64,000 nucleotides of DNA from a virus. This document shows positions 16,659 through 22,970 of the stretch, piece after piece. Under the pieces are notes generated by a model, which worked only from the letters and a program-made list of their open reading frames with translations, was not told the DNA's origin and ran no database searches. How positions within the stretch are numbered: position 1 is the stretch's first letter; each line of letters begins with the position of its first letter. A program made the position numbers and the translations under genes. Location of the stretch: the IMG/VR virus record IMGVR_UViG_3300042463_000409, positions 1 to 64,000 of that record; one strand, given 5' to 3'.

Positions 16659-16723
16659 ACCTTGTGCTAGATTCGAACTAACTCCTTCATATAGATGTGC
16701 TAACCATTAAACACCAACAAGGT
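16659..16723 (-). tRNA. shortened tRNA-like element
   Basis: Read leftward, 65 bases form a perfect 7-bp acceptor-like stem (ACCTTGT/ACAAGGT), a D-arm (GTGT/GCAC with a GG-containing loop) and a 5-bp T-arm (GTTAG-TTCGAAT-CTAGC). The anticodon arm is nearly absent: only 3 bp (TCT/GGA) around a 7-base loop ATATGAA, and no variable loop. A normal tRNA would be about eight bases longer. No CCA is encoded. It lies just upstream of the primase gene. Remnant tRNA, tRNA mimic or processing signal are all possible. Confidence 0.45.
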
Positions 16724-16733
16724 ACTTAAAGCG

Positions 16734-16799
16734 CAATTAGTGTTCCCATTAAATAACTCGTTGATTAATAATAATTTTTTAGTTTATTTACACTAATTG
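16734..16799 (-). repeat. 10-bp perfect inverted repeat in AT-rich spacer
   Basis: CAATTAGTGT (16734-16743) and ACACTAATTG (16790-16799) are exact inverted copies separated by 46 AT-rich bases. They lie between the tRNA-like element and the SSB-like gene. This could be a protein-binding site, a transcript stem, or part of an origin. Confidence 0.5.
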
Positions 16800-16811
16800 A
16801 ACTTAAGTTAG

Positions 16812-17081
16812 TTAGAATGGAAGGTCGTCAGTCTTACTAAAAGACTTTGGAGCTGCAGGTTGAACTGCATCTTTGTTAGGCTTCCATGTATCCAATACAG
16901 CAAATGCATTGTATCCGTACTGGTCAGGTGTCTTTTTATCTTTGATTTCGATATTTACGTAGCCTCTGTCATTTTGATGACTCTTAAGTTCTTCAATAAA
17001 CTTTTCTACGTTGATACTAATCTTAGTACCATACTGAGTTTTCTTGCATCGTAATGCATTGATGTAAACAGTGTCTGACAT
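16812..17081 (-). CDS. small SSB-like protein
   Basis: 89 residues with compact OB-like strands (DTVYINALRCKKTQYGTKISI, in pieces; GYVNIEIKDKK; AFAVLDTW), a Pro/Ala linker and an acidic tip ending DDLPF, the typical SSB tail that recruits partner proteins. Shorter than bacterial SSB (~170 residues), as in some phages. Placed between primase-helicase and recombination genes. Assignment rests on the tip and context. Confidence 0.6.
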   Translation of the reverse strand: MSDTVYINALRCKKTQYGTKISINVEKFIEELKSHQNDRGYVNIEIKDKKTPDQYGYNAFAVLDTWKPNKDAVQPAAPKSFSKTDDLPF

Positions 17082-17111
17082 TTTTATGGTTTTATTGGTT
17101 AAAAATTCGGT

Positions 17112-17142
17112 AAAAAAACCCCCGATGTAGAAACACCAGGGG
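17112..17142 (-). terminator. rho-independent terminator
   Basis: Read leftward, CCCCTGGTG (17142-17134) pairs perfectly with CATCGGGGG (17127-17119) around a 6-base loop and is followed by seven Ts (17118-17112). It ends the transcript of the gene at 17172-17444, before the SSB-like gene. Confidence 0.8.
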
Positions 17143-17171
17143 ATTGTCGCTTGTATGTATGAGAATCAATA

Positions 17172-17444
17172 TTAAACATTTTCAAGCTTTCCCCATAGAA
17201 GCTTTTTCTTTGGGTTCTTGGTAGCTGTAATCGCTACATCAAATCCATATTCAGAGAGGATGTCAATGACAGCCCCCATGGATACGGTTCTTGGCTTCCC
17301 GTCTTTATCCATATACTTTCCAGAGTAGTTAACGAAAAACCAATAGTTCTTTGACTTGTCTTTCGAGTAAATCTCATCTAGTATTTTGGCGATTTGAGGG
17401 TAGGTTTTGGTTAGTTTGGTTTTGGTTATGCCCTTCGCGTTCAT
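17172..17444 (-). CDS. hypothetical protein
   Basis: 90 residues, mixed helix/strand and basic (KTYPQIAKILDEIYSKDKS, then GAVIDILSEYGFDVAITATK, then KLLWGKLENV). The middle resembles a small alpha/beta fold; no motif recognised. It is the last gene before a strong terminator. Confidence 0.65.
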   Translation of the reverse strand: MNAKGITKTKLTKTYPQIAKILDEIYSKDKSKNYWFFVNYSGKYMDKDGKPRTVSMGAVIDILSEYGFDVAITATKNPKKKLLWGKLENV

Positions 17445-17448
17445 GGTT

Positions 17449-17814
17449 TTATTGTTTGGAAATCAGGACGACAGATTCTAGTTCACCATCATTGAAGTAC
17501 GCCATAAACGTATAGAATACTTCGTAAGGTTTTCCGTAGAATAAAACATCTCCATTATAATAGCTTTTCTTTGTTACTTGGTTTATTTTTCGCATCTCTG
17601 CCGAGAATAGCCCGTCTTTATTATCCTTAGCTACTAATTCATACTCGAAGTCTTCAAAGTATAAATATCCGTCCATACCAACATGGTAATCTAGGAACTG
17701 GCAGTCAAGACTCTTAGTTTGAAACTCAAGGTCTTTTAGATCTTCAAGTTCTTGCTCGTTCTCAATAGGCAGGAACTTTAGGTCTATTTTCAAGGTGTCG
17801 TATCTGCTCGACAT
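17449..17814 (-). CDS. hypothetical protein
   Basis: 121 residues, acidic at the N-terminus (IENEQELEDLKDLEFQ) with several strands after (GYLYFEDFEYELVAKD, EVFYTFMAYFNDGEL). Four bases separate it from the next gene. A promoter-like pair lies just upstream. Function unknown. Confidence 0.65.
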   Translation of the reverse strand: MSSRYDTLKIDLKFLPIENEQELEDLKDLEFQTKSLDCQFLDYHVGMDGYLYFEDFEYELVAKDNKDGLFSAEMRKINQVTKKSYYNGDVLFYGKPYEVFYTFMAYFNDGELESVVLISKQ

Positions 17815-17838
17815 AGGCTTATTTCAAATAGTGTATTG

Positions 17839-17869
17839 CGAATATACAATGTTTTTCACAAAAACAAAA
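17839..17869 (-). promoter_or_regulatory. leftward Bacteroidetes-type promoter
   Basis: On the minus strand, TTTTG (17869-17865) is followed after 18 bases by TATATTCG (17846-17839), one base off the TAnnTTTG consensus, 25 bases before the ATG at 17814. Confidence 0.5.
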
Positions 17870-18628
17870 TTATTTTACCCAATATGGCAAAGATATTTCA
17901 AAGTCTCCACCTGAATGGAACTCGTATCCCATATCCCAAAGGTTGTTTTGCATACACGAATTAAATAGCATTGCTAATTCAGATACCGTCTTTTTACCTA
18001 GGTCAATATACTCTTGACTAGCTTCTGCAACAACAATATTGTATGGAGATTTAGTTTCAACGATTAGGTATTTTATAGGTTTATTAGTAACCATATTGTA
18101 TATGGCAGCTTGTATGTGGTAGCCTCGGTCATAGAAATTATTGATGATAGTTTTTGGATGTGCGTCCGAAGCTGTCTTTACTTCTAAAACATATTTATCA
18201 GATTCTCCATCTATAAATCCTCTGAATGGAAGTCCGTGCATCTCTGCCCTGAATTCATTTTCAAATATATTACAATCTGATACCAACTTTTTAAAATGGT
18301 CTTGCATCATTATCTTATCTACAAGTCTATTGGCATCTTCAAACTCAGACTCTTGCACAACGGTCTTACCTTCTGCTTCACTCATAAACTTTGCGTAAGT
18401 AGCTTTACCTTCTGTTGTTCTTCTGTCTACGTTTGGCATCACGGCAAACTGAGAATTAAATTCTTTGGGCTGTAGTAGTAAGCAGTGCAGCATGCTGCCA
18501 AATATCATTTCTTTACTAGGCTCTTTGTCTCCATTTAGGTATGCAATGTAGTGTGCAGGACTCTTAGCAAACTCTTTTAGTGAAGAGTAGCTTAATGGCC
18601 TTTGTTGTAACGTTTCTAATGTTATCAT
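17870..18628 (-). CDS. RecB/RecE-type exonuclease (PD-(D/E)xK, YqaJ-like)
   Basis: 252 residues. SYSSLKEFAKSPAHYIAYL, FGSMLHCLLLQPKEF, FRGFIDG, VLEVKTAS and GYHIQAAIYNMV are the successive signatures of the phage exonuclease VIII/RecE-like family. The active site is formed by Asp of FIDG and the E-x-K of LEVKT; His of MLHC is the family's N-terminal residue. It should resect DNA ends to give single strands for the ERF protein encoded just upstream, a classic exonuclease plus annealing pair. Confidence 0.85.
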   Translation of the reverse strand: MITLETLQQRPLSYSSLKEFAKSPAHYIAYLNGDKEPSKEMIFGSMLHCLLLQPKEFNSQFAVMPNVDRRTTEGKATYAKFMSEAEGKTVVQESEFEDANRLVDKIMMQDHFKKLVSDCNIFENEFRAEMHGLPFRGFIDGESDKYVLEVKTASDAHPKTIINNFYDRGYHIQAAIYNMVTNKPIKYLIVETKSPYNIVVAEASQEYIDLGKKTVSELAMLFNSCMQNNLWDMGYEFHSGGDFEISLPYWVK

Positions 18629-18629
18629 A

Positions 18630-18902
18630 TTATTCTGTTTCGTCGGTTAATATTACCCTGTATTTGTATGCAGCAACAGGATCGGTTTCATTCAATATAT
18701 CTAGTGCATATTCGTATCTCATATTAATCATCTTCTCTACGTTTAAGTCAGAGCTTAACACTTCATACTTTACTTTAAGAGAATCTAATGATGCATTTTT
18801 ATAAAGAAGCTGGTCTTCTAGTGTTGAGCATTTATTTGCCTGGTACAATGAAGTCCATAGTAAAGCAATGCAAAATACAAGAAGTAACCTTTGCTTTCCC
18901 AT
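18630..18902 (-). CDS. small protein with N-terminal membrane segment
   Basis: 90 residues: hydrophobic start (LLLVFCIALLWTSLYQA), then a charged helix (TLEDQLLYKNASLDSLKVKY, in pieces) and a short C-terminal domain. The start could be an anchor or signal peptide. It is nested between the exonuclease and ERF genes with 1- and 2-base gaps, so it is co-transcribed; function unknown. Confidence 0.6.
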   Translation of the reverse strand: MGKQRLLLVFCIALLWTSLYQANKCSTLEDQLLYKNASLDSLKVKYEVLSSDLNVEKMINMRYEYALDILNETDPVAAYKYRVILTDETE

Positions 18903-18904
18903 GA

Positions 18905-19450
18905 TTATCCATTTTTAATTTTATTTAATTCAGCTTCAACAGCTTTTGATATGTTATAGAATTGTCTAAGTTTAGCTACATCTAGATTATTTGATTCAGC
19001 TCTTTTAACAATAGCACTCCAATCCTTGTGCTTATCTGTTAGCCATTCTTTCTGAGGAGCCGCTGTATCTCTTGACATAGCCTTCTCTCCATCATCATCT
19101 TCGTCTTCAATAACTAGGTTTAATAATCCTGATAAGCTATATCTTTTAGCATAAGTTACAGCACTACCATAGTCTTGTGCGGTCTGCTTTTGAACTACGA
19201 TAGGAAAGTATGATACCATCAATTCTCCTGTCTCTACATGATATAGATTAGTTTGAACATAAGGAGCTCCGTCTAATACAATAGTTGGTTGTGATATCAC
19301 TAATCCATTGCGACTTAAGTGAGGGGCTATGTGTTGCTGAATAGCATCTAATTGCGCATACTTTGATTTAAAGAATGGGTTGTTAGATGACTTTGTAATT
19401 GGTTCGCATTGTGATTGAAATAGTGACAATGCTTTTAATAAATTCTGCAT
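18905..19450 (-). CDS. ERF-family single-strand annealing protein
   Basis: 181 residues. NPFFKSKYAQLDAIQQHIAP, NGLVISQPTIV, YVQTNLYHVETGE and QDYGSAVTYAKRYSLSGLL are ERF hallmarks, followed by an acidic break (EDEDDDGE) and a C-terminal helical part. ERF proteins bind single-stranded DNA and promote annealing during phage recombination; the matching exonuclease is two genes downstream. Confidence 0.88.
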   Translation of the reverse strand: MQNLLKALSLFQSQCEPITKSSNNPFFKSKYAQLDAIQQHIAPHLSRNGLVISQPTIVLDGAPYVQTNLYHVETGELMVSYFPIVVQKQTAQDYGSAVTYAKRYSLSGLLNLVIEDEDDDGEKAMSRDTAAPQKEWLTDKHKDWSAIVKRAESNNLDVAKLRQFYNISKAVEAELNKIKNG

Positions 19451-19477
19451 TTTATTGTTATTTAGTTCGTAGTCAGT

Positions 19478-19561
19478 GTAGGATTCGAACCTACATTTAG
19501 GAGACTGATGTATTTAATCTCAGTTTTCGTCTACCATAACGACTTCCTGACTATATCGGTT
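19478..19561 (-). tRNA. tRNA-like element with enlarged anticodon loop
   Basis: Read leftward over ~84 bases: acceptor strands TAGTCAG/CTGACTA, a D-arm (GTC-GTTATGGTA-GAC), an anticodon-position hairpin ACTGA/TCAGT with an 11-base loop instead of 7, a 9-base variable segment, and a perfect T-arm (GTAGG-TTCGAAT-CCTAC). If the T-stem abuts the acceptor directly, the acceptor has 6 bp plus a G-A mismatch. The loop contains TTAA, but no standard 5+7 anticodon arm forms. No CCA is encoded. It lies in the leader of the ERF gene. Confidence 0.5.
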
Positions 19562-19591
19562 GTTCTGGCACAACCATAAGCCCCTTTGTTT

Positions 19592-19721
19592 TCTTTATGC
19601 GTATGAACAAATGCTGCTACTATAACACACTTGGCAAGAAAACTATGTCTAACCCAACCGCAAGGCATCGGTACTAGGGCTTTCTAAACTATAGTAGCAT
19701 TTATTACTTATTGCAAAACTA
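19592..19721 (-). ncRNA. structured leader RNA upstream of the tRNA-like element
   Basis: A leftward -7 box TAGTTTTG occurs at 19721-19714. Just after it the RNA would fold into a long helix: AAATGC plus TACTATA at the 5' side pair with TATAGTA plus GCATTT at the 3' side with one 3-base bulge, closing a domain of about 60 bases. That domain contains nested pairs (AGCCC/GGGTT, ACCG/CGGT). The domain, a second hairpin (GGTTGT/ACAACC near 19553-19572) and the tRNA-like element together fill the 275-base gap. Could be a regulatory leader of the ERF transcript or an independent RNA. Confidence 0.45.
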
Positions 19722-19725
19722 CAAA

Positions 19726-19956
19726 CTATTTAAATAATATTCTAAATAATTTTTTGAATTCTGCTATTATATCGTATATCACACCTGAGTATATTAATCC
19801 CCATACCCATACTAAATATGGAATGAAGAATGTAAATATAAATATCAGTGCTCTCTCTTTTTTATCTTTTACCATAACTATATGTATATCAGGTTCTATA
19901 TCCAAGTAAAAAGTTACCTGAACAGTCCTCCACTTTATTTCAACTCGTGGATTCAT
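19726..19956 (-). CDS. small membrane protein
   Basis: From ATG 19956 the product is 76 residues: strand-rich N-terminus (NPRVEIKWRTVQVTFYLDI, in pieces), then LIFIFTFFIPYLVWVWGLIYSGVI (one or two membrane passes) and a basic tail. An in-frame ATG at 19989 would add 11 residues; the shorter start is chosen for the N-terminus. Function unknown. Confidence 0.5.
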   Translation of the reverse strand: MNPRVEIKWRTVQVTFYLDIEPDIHIVMVKDKKERALIFIFTFFIPYLVWVWGLIYSGVIYDIIAEFKKLFRILFK

Positions 19957-20080
19957 AGCTCTACTACACACCCGAATATCTAACGGCACATTAGTTTTTT
20001 ACTTTGTTTACTTGTCGGCAGTTGTCAACCTGTAAGACATGGCTACCACTTTGTACTAATATGTATATCTCCGCATGTGC

Positions 20081-20104
20081 AAAAAGTTAAGCACCATAGG
20101 TGCT
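20081..20104 (-). terminator. weak terminator-like hairpin
   Basis: Leftward, AGCACC-TAT-GGTGCT (20104-20090) is followed by TAACTTTTT (to 20081). Short stem; could be the outer end of the RNA that starts near 20314. Confidence 0.35.
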
Positions 20105-20211
20105 ACGAAAAACACACACGTTAAGTGTAAAGAACAGCAAATTTTTATTTGAACTATCGTTGTATAGAACAAGGCTAAAATGTGTTAAAACCTTACCGAA
20201 TGGGGTATGAA

Positions 20212-20314
20212 AGAAAAAGCCCACCAAAGTAGAGATTTGATGGGCATGATTCAAAAAGGTGTTAGCCTTCTAAAAGCACACCCGATAACGTATCTCTACT
20301 ACCTTATCGGATTT
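20212..20314 (-). ncRNA. candidate phage small RNA with kissing hairpin loops
   Basis: Read leftward, hairpin A pairs CCGATAA (20310-20304) with TTATCGG (20288-20282). Hairpin B pairs GCCCATCAAA (20245-20236) with TTTGGTGGGC (20228-20219), one G-T pair, and is followed by TTTTT, so it is a terminator. The loop of A contains GTAGAGA (complement of 20293-20299) and the loop of B is its exact 7-base complement (20229-20235). Flanking AAGGCTAA (complement of 20262-20269) can pair with TTAGCCTT (complement of 20171-20178), extending past the terminator. A promoter sits directly upstream and there is no ORF. A ~100-base RNA whose loops pair is the simplest reading. Confidence 0.6.
20214..20245 (-). 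terminator. terminator hairpin of the candidate small RNA
   Basis: 10-bp stem (GCCCATCAAA/TTTGGTGGGC, one G-T pair), 7-base loop, then TTTTT on the minus strand. Confidence 0.7.
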
Positions 20315-20320
20315 GCAGTA

Positions 20321-20351
20321 CAAAAATACAAATGTTTTTTATACCACCAAA
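20321..20351 (-). promoter_or_regulatory. strong leftward Bacteroidetes-type promoter
   Basis: On the minus strand TTTG (20351-20348), 19 bases, then TATTTTTG (20328-20321): an exact match to the consensus boxes and spacing. Transcription should begin near 20314, at the first hairpin of the candidate RNA. Confidence 0.7.
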
Positions 20352-20358
20352 TATTTTT

Positions 20359-20553
20359 TTAATTTTTATTGTGTTCAGATATAGTTATTGTCAATGTCGC
20401 AAACAACAGGCCTAACTGAAAGGCTACAACAGGGGTTCCGCAGCACTCATATACTCCGTCAGATAAGCTAAACCCCAATAATATTGAACCATCATGTCCA
20501 TCGATGAATGGGCTGTCAATAACAGCTTGTACGTCGTTTTTAAATATTTTCAT
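20359..20553 (-). CDS. hypothetical protein
   Basis: 64 residues, beginning MKIFKNDVQAVIDSPF with a Cys-Cys pair mid-way (VYECCGTPV) and a moderately hydrophobic end (FQLGLLFATLTITI). It stands alone between non-coding stretches. Function unknown. Confidence 0.5.
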   Translation of the reverse strand: MKIFKNDVQAVIDSPFIDGHDGSILLGFSLSDGVYECCGTPVVAFQLGLLFATLTITISEHNKN

Positions 20554-20611
20554 AGTTTGTAAAGTTATAGGTTTACTTTTATGTGGTTAAAGTAAAGTTA
20601 TAGGTTGACTT

Positions 20612-20740
20612 TTATTCTTGCCTATTCCTTTCATCCTCTTCTATTTTTCTCTTGCTATAATCTATGAGGTATACCCATAGGATAGATACGGGAATAGCAA
20701 ATAAAAAGGATATTAAGAACCCTTCAAATTGTATATTCAT
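20612..20740 (-). CDS. tiny membrane protein
   Basis: 42 residues from ATG 20740: hydrophobic segment (FLISFLFAIPVSILWVYLI) and a charged tail (DYSKRKIEEDERNRQE). Its start overlaps the stop of the gene before it (ATGA), supporting coupled translation. Confidence 0.5.
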   Translation of the reverse strand: MNIQFEGFLISFLFAIPVSILWVYLIDYSKRKIEEDERNRQE

Positions 20741-20823
20741 AGTTTCTTTATTTGTTTATATATAGATATACATCCTAGGATAGATACTATTCCTACAAGT
20801 ATCATAAATAATAATGCTAACAT
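20737..20823 (-). CDS. tiny membrane protein
   Basis: 28 residues: MLALLFMILVGIVSILGCIS then YKQIKKL, essentially one membrane helix with a basic end. It starts 3 bases after the previous gene stops and shares an ATGA overlap with the next. Confidence 0.45.
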   Translation of the reverse strand: MLALLFMILVGIVSILGCISIYKQIKKL

Positions 20824-20826
20824 AAT

Positions 20827-21051
20827 TTATAGTTTTTCTATTTCTTGTTTAACTTCTTTCCACCAATTCTTTTCTATGCAGTTATCGTCTTTGTCAAAGG
20901 CAATAGGGTTAGAAGAAATTATTTCGTCTACTGCTATTAATGCACACTGTACAGCTTTTTTTAATATATATGAGTGCTCAAACCCCATTTTTAGGGTTAC
21001 TATTGGCTTGTATTTCTTTATTAACTCATCACATTTTTCTTTTGGTGTCAT
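20827..21051 (-). CDS. conserved hypothetical protein
   Basis: 74 residues, helical and charged (TPKEKCDELIKKYKPIV, KKAVQCALIAVDEII, WWKEVKQEIEKL). This form of small protein is frequent in early regions of Bacteroidetes phages; function unknown. Confidence 0.6.
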   Translation of the reverse strand: MTPKEKCDELIKKYKPIVTLKMGFEHSYILKKAVQCALIAVDEIISSNPIAFDKDDNCIEKNWWKEVKQEIEKL

Positions 21052-21054
21052 AGG

Positions 21055-21267
21055 TTATTTGTTTTGGTTATAGGTTTGGTTGTAGTATTCTTCTCCTTCT
21101 TCTCTATATCCATATACTCCATCTATATTACCATAGTAAGCATCTATTATCTGCTCTTTTTCTTTTTCAAGTTTAGATTCTGCTCTTTTTATTATACCAT
21201 GTACAATAGAGTCATATGATTCAATGCTTTTTAATTCACTAATCAATTGTTGTAATACTGTTTGCAT
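21055..21267 (-). CDS. conserved hypothetical protein
   Basis: 70 residues: helical N-terminus (LQQLISELKSIES, HGIIKRAESKLEKEKEQII) followed by a Tyr/Gly/Glu end with YYNQTY. The closing EKEQIIDAYYGN...YYNQTY pattern is common in small phage proteins of unknown role. Confidence 0.65.
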   Translation of the reverse strand: MQTVLQQLISELKSIESYDSIVHGIIKRAESKLEKEKEQIIDAYYGNIDGVYGYREEGEEYYNQTYNQNK

Positions 21268-21270
21268 ATG

Positions 21271-21390
21271 TTATTTTCTAATGTTTATAGTAATGTATCC
21301 CCAACTTAACTCTATTAGCCACCATGCATATATGTTTATAGACGGTATGAGAGCAAAGTAGAACCTGTTTTTGTGTACTGATACTTTCAT
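21271..21390 (-). CDS. tiny hypothetical protein
   Basis: 39 residues from ATG 21390 to the TAA at 21271-21273, three bases before the next start. The product (MKVSVHKNRFYFALIPSIN, then WWLIELSWGYITINIRK) is strand-rich and aromatic. Preferred over another frame covering 21278-21466 because its end meets the next gene cleanly. An AT-rich 127-base gap follows upstream. Confidence 0.4.
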   Translation of the reverse strand: MKVSVHKNRFYFALIPSINIYAWWLIELSWGYITINIRK

Positions 21391-21517
21391 GGTTTTTATA
21401 TTTATTTACATATAATAATAATATTTGATAAGGAATTATATCGAATTGCGTATATTTTTTTAACATAAAGTGTCATAAAATGCACATTAATTAGGATTTT
21501 GTCACTTATAAAGGACA

Positions 21518-21712
21518 TTATTCTTTTTTAATTTCTTTTGCTTTATTCCATATCAACTCTCCGTTATCTCCCCAATAGTAGTCACACTTATTGTTTTTAG
21601 TAATTGGTGGATCTAGGAAGTATGATTGCAAGTAAGATTCATGTGCTGTATACCTATAACAGCCTTCTTTATGTGGGCAACCTTCTCCGCTGCATTTTGT
21701 GATATCTGCCAT
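21518..21712 (-). CDS. conserved cysteine-rich small protein
   Basis: 64 residues. ADITKCSGEGCPHKEGCYRY followed by a distant CDYYWG gives four Cys (CxxxxCxxxxxC ... C), consistent with a small metal- or disulphide-stabilised domain. Near-identical layouts recur in phages of this group. Function unknown. Confidence 0.7.
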   Translation of the reverse strand: MADITKCSGEGCPHKEGCYRYTAHESYLQSYFLDPPITKNNKCDYYWGDNGELIWNKAKEIKKE

Positions 21713-21716
21713 GTTA

Positions 21717-21956
21717 TTATATTTCGTTGTATTTATCGTCGTAATACTCGGTTGCCGTTACGTTCTTCATTCCATCATTTGCAACCTGAAAGCAATTCAT
21801 TTTTCCAAATCTATAAGCCTCTTCAATTTGATTCTTCTCTTTACTCTTGGCTACACTTACTGCTGCGGTTATTAATGTTTGTTTTAATTGGTCATTAACA
21901 TCATTCATATCGTTGATAATATTTAATTCTTTTGTCAAGTAGTCTATTGCTGTCAT
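21717..21956 (-). CDS. conserved hypothetical protein
   Basis: 79 residues, helical (LTKELNIINDMNDVNDQLKQ, in pieces; QIEEAYRFGKMNCFQVAND) ending ATEYYDDKYNEI. Like the gene at 21055, it combines a helical body with a Tyr-rich end. Five bases from the methylase gene. Confidence 0.6.
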   Translation of the reverse strand: MTAIDYLTKELNIINDMNDVNDQLKQTLITAAVSVAKSKEKNQIEEAYRFGKMNCFQVANDGMKNVTATEYYDDKYNEI

Positions 21957-21961
21957 TGTTT

Positions 21962-22969
21962 TTATATATTTTGTTTAGTAAATAAATCTATCGCCTTGAA
22001 TATATTGTATGCTACCTGTGGTACAATAGCATTCCCGTAAGCCTTTATTGATTCCATTCTCCACTTAGAAAAGGTAATAGAGTCCAATTCTCTGGGAAGC
22101 CCATCATCTCCTCCACAAATAGGGGGTTTAGTTGGGAAGTCTTGGAACTTGGCTCGTATATTTTCGCTATCTCGTCCGTTAAGTTGAATTTGCCTCTGTC
22201 TCTCGATGCGTTGCCTCTCGATTCTTGCGCCTTCGGTGTCGGTAACATACCTAGCTTCGCCATTTGCTTCAATGGGTTCTGCAAGTTGACCCCCTTTGCT
22301 TTGTGACGAGCTTTTGCTGCTAGGAATGTCTCCTCCTTGCGAGCCGTGTTCCAGTCGTATGCCGAAGGTGTCGGTAGTAATGATACTACTTGAGTAGCTA
22401 GGTTTGGCATCGTCGTTCCGTTGGGATACTTCTCCATCCTGTCCTTGAACTTGCCTAGATCCTGTACCTCTTCTCTTGTCGTTGGAGTAAGCAACAAACC
22501 AAACTCTGTCCCTTCTGTGCGGGGCGTTGACGCTTGCAGCTGGAATAATAAACGGTTGTACTTCATATCCTTGGCTTTCCAAGTCAGAGCACACCTCATG
22601 GAAGACCAATCCTCCATTCCAACTAACAAGCCCACGAACGTTTTCGCCCACGACGAATGTTGGTTGGACCTCTTTAATAACTCGTAGCATTTCAGGAAAG
22701 AGGTGTCTTTCATCGGCCTTACCAAGACGCTTTCCTGCGACTGAGTATGGTTGACAGGGGAATCCTCCTGTAAGTACATCAATTGTTCCTCTGTGAATAG
22801 AGAAATCTGTTTCGGTAATGTCATTGTATGATATTGATTTTGGAAAATGATATTTTAATACTCGCTGACCAAACGGATTCCATTCGCAGTGGAATACATT
22901 ATCCCATCCCATCCATTGTGCAGCTACATCAAATCCACCTATGCCAGAAAACAAACTAGCGTGATTCAT
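21962..22969 (-). CDS. dcm: DNA (cytosine-5) methyltransferase
   Basis: 335 residues. Motif I LFSGIGGFD (6-14), motif IV GGFPCQPYS with catalytic Cys72, motif VI GENVRG (108-113), motif VIII HRRDRVWFVA (151-160) and motif X KAYGNAIVPQVAYNIF are intact, so it should be active. The target-recognition region (~160-290) is low-complexity (Ser, Gln, Arg, Gly) and lacks clear recognition motifs; a second gene lies there in another frame. Likely role: protecting phage DNA from host restriction. Confidence 0.9.
   Translation of the reverse strand: MNHASLFSGIGGFDVAAQWMGWDNVFHCEWNPFGQRVLKYHFPKSISYNDITETDFSIHRGTIDVLTGGFPCQPYSVAGKRLGKADERHLFPEMLRVIKEVQPTFVVGENVRGLVSWNGGLVFHEVCSDLESQGYEVQPFIIPAASVNAPHRRDRVWFVAYSNDKRRGTGSRQVQGQDGEVSQRNDDAKPSYSSSIITTDTFGIRLEHGSQGGDIPSSKSSSQSKGGQLAEPIEANGEARYVTDTEGARIERQRIERQRQIQLNGRDSENIRAKFQDFPTKPPICGGDDGLPRELDSITFSKWRMESIKAYGNAIVPQVAYNIFKAIDLFTKQNI
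22045..22824 (-). CDS. overprinted gene within the cytosine methylase gene
   Basis: 259 residues in another frame of the same strand, wholly inside the methylase gene. The product is protein-like, not shadow-like: CALTWKAKDMKYNRLLFQLQ, ASTPRTEGTEFGLLLTPTTRE, LLPTPSAYDW, MLPTPKAQESRGNASRD, QLNPLFVEEMMGFPENWTLLPF. LPTP repeats and a final NP-x-FVxEMMGFP-xxW block are known from phage proteins found next to or overlapping such methylases. It may supply target recognition or regulate the enzyme. Both frames appear to be under selection. Confidence 0.6.
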   Translation of the reverse strand: MTLPKQISLFTEEQLMYLQEDSPVNHTQSQESVLVRPMKDTSFLKCYELLKRSNQHSSWAKTFVGLLVGMEDWSSMRCALTWKAKDMKYNRLLFQLQASTPRTEGTEFGLLLTPTTREEVQDLGKFKDRMEKYPNGTTMPNLATQVVSLLPTPSAYDWNTARKEETFLAAKARHKAKGVNLQNPLKQMAKLGMLPTPKAQESRGNASRDRGKFNLTDEIAKIYEPSSKTSQLNPLFVEEMMGFPENWTLLPFLSGEWNQ

Positions 22970-22970
22970 T

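Noticed and set aside
19525-19545. CTGATG stretch that could look like part of a hammerhead ribozyme
   Set aside because: The required GAAA and flanking stems are absent; it is part of the tRNA-like hairpin.
21278-21466. Leftward 62-residue frame
   Set aside because: The frame read from 21390 to 21271 ends neatly before the next start; the 62-residue frame crosses the AT-rich gap and looks like chance.
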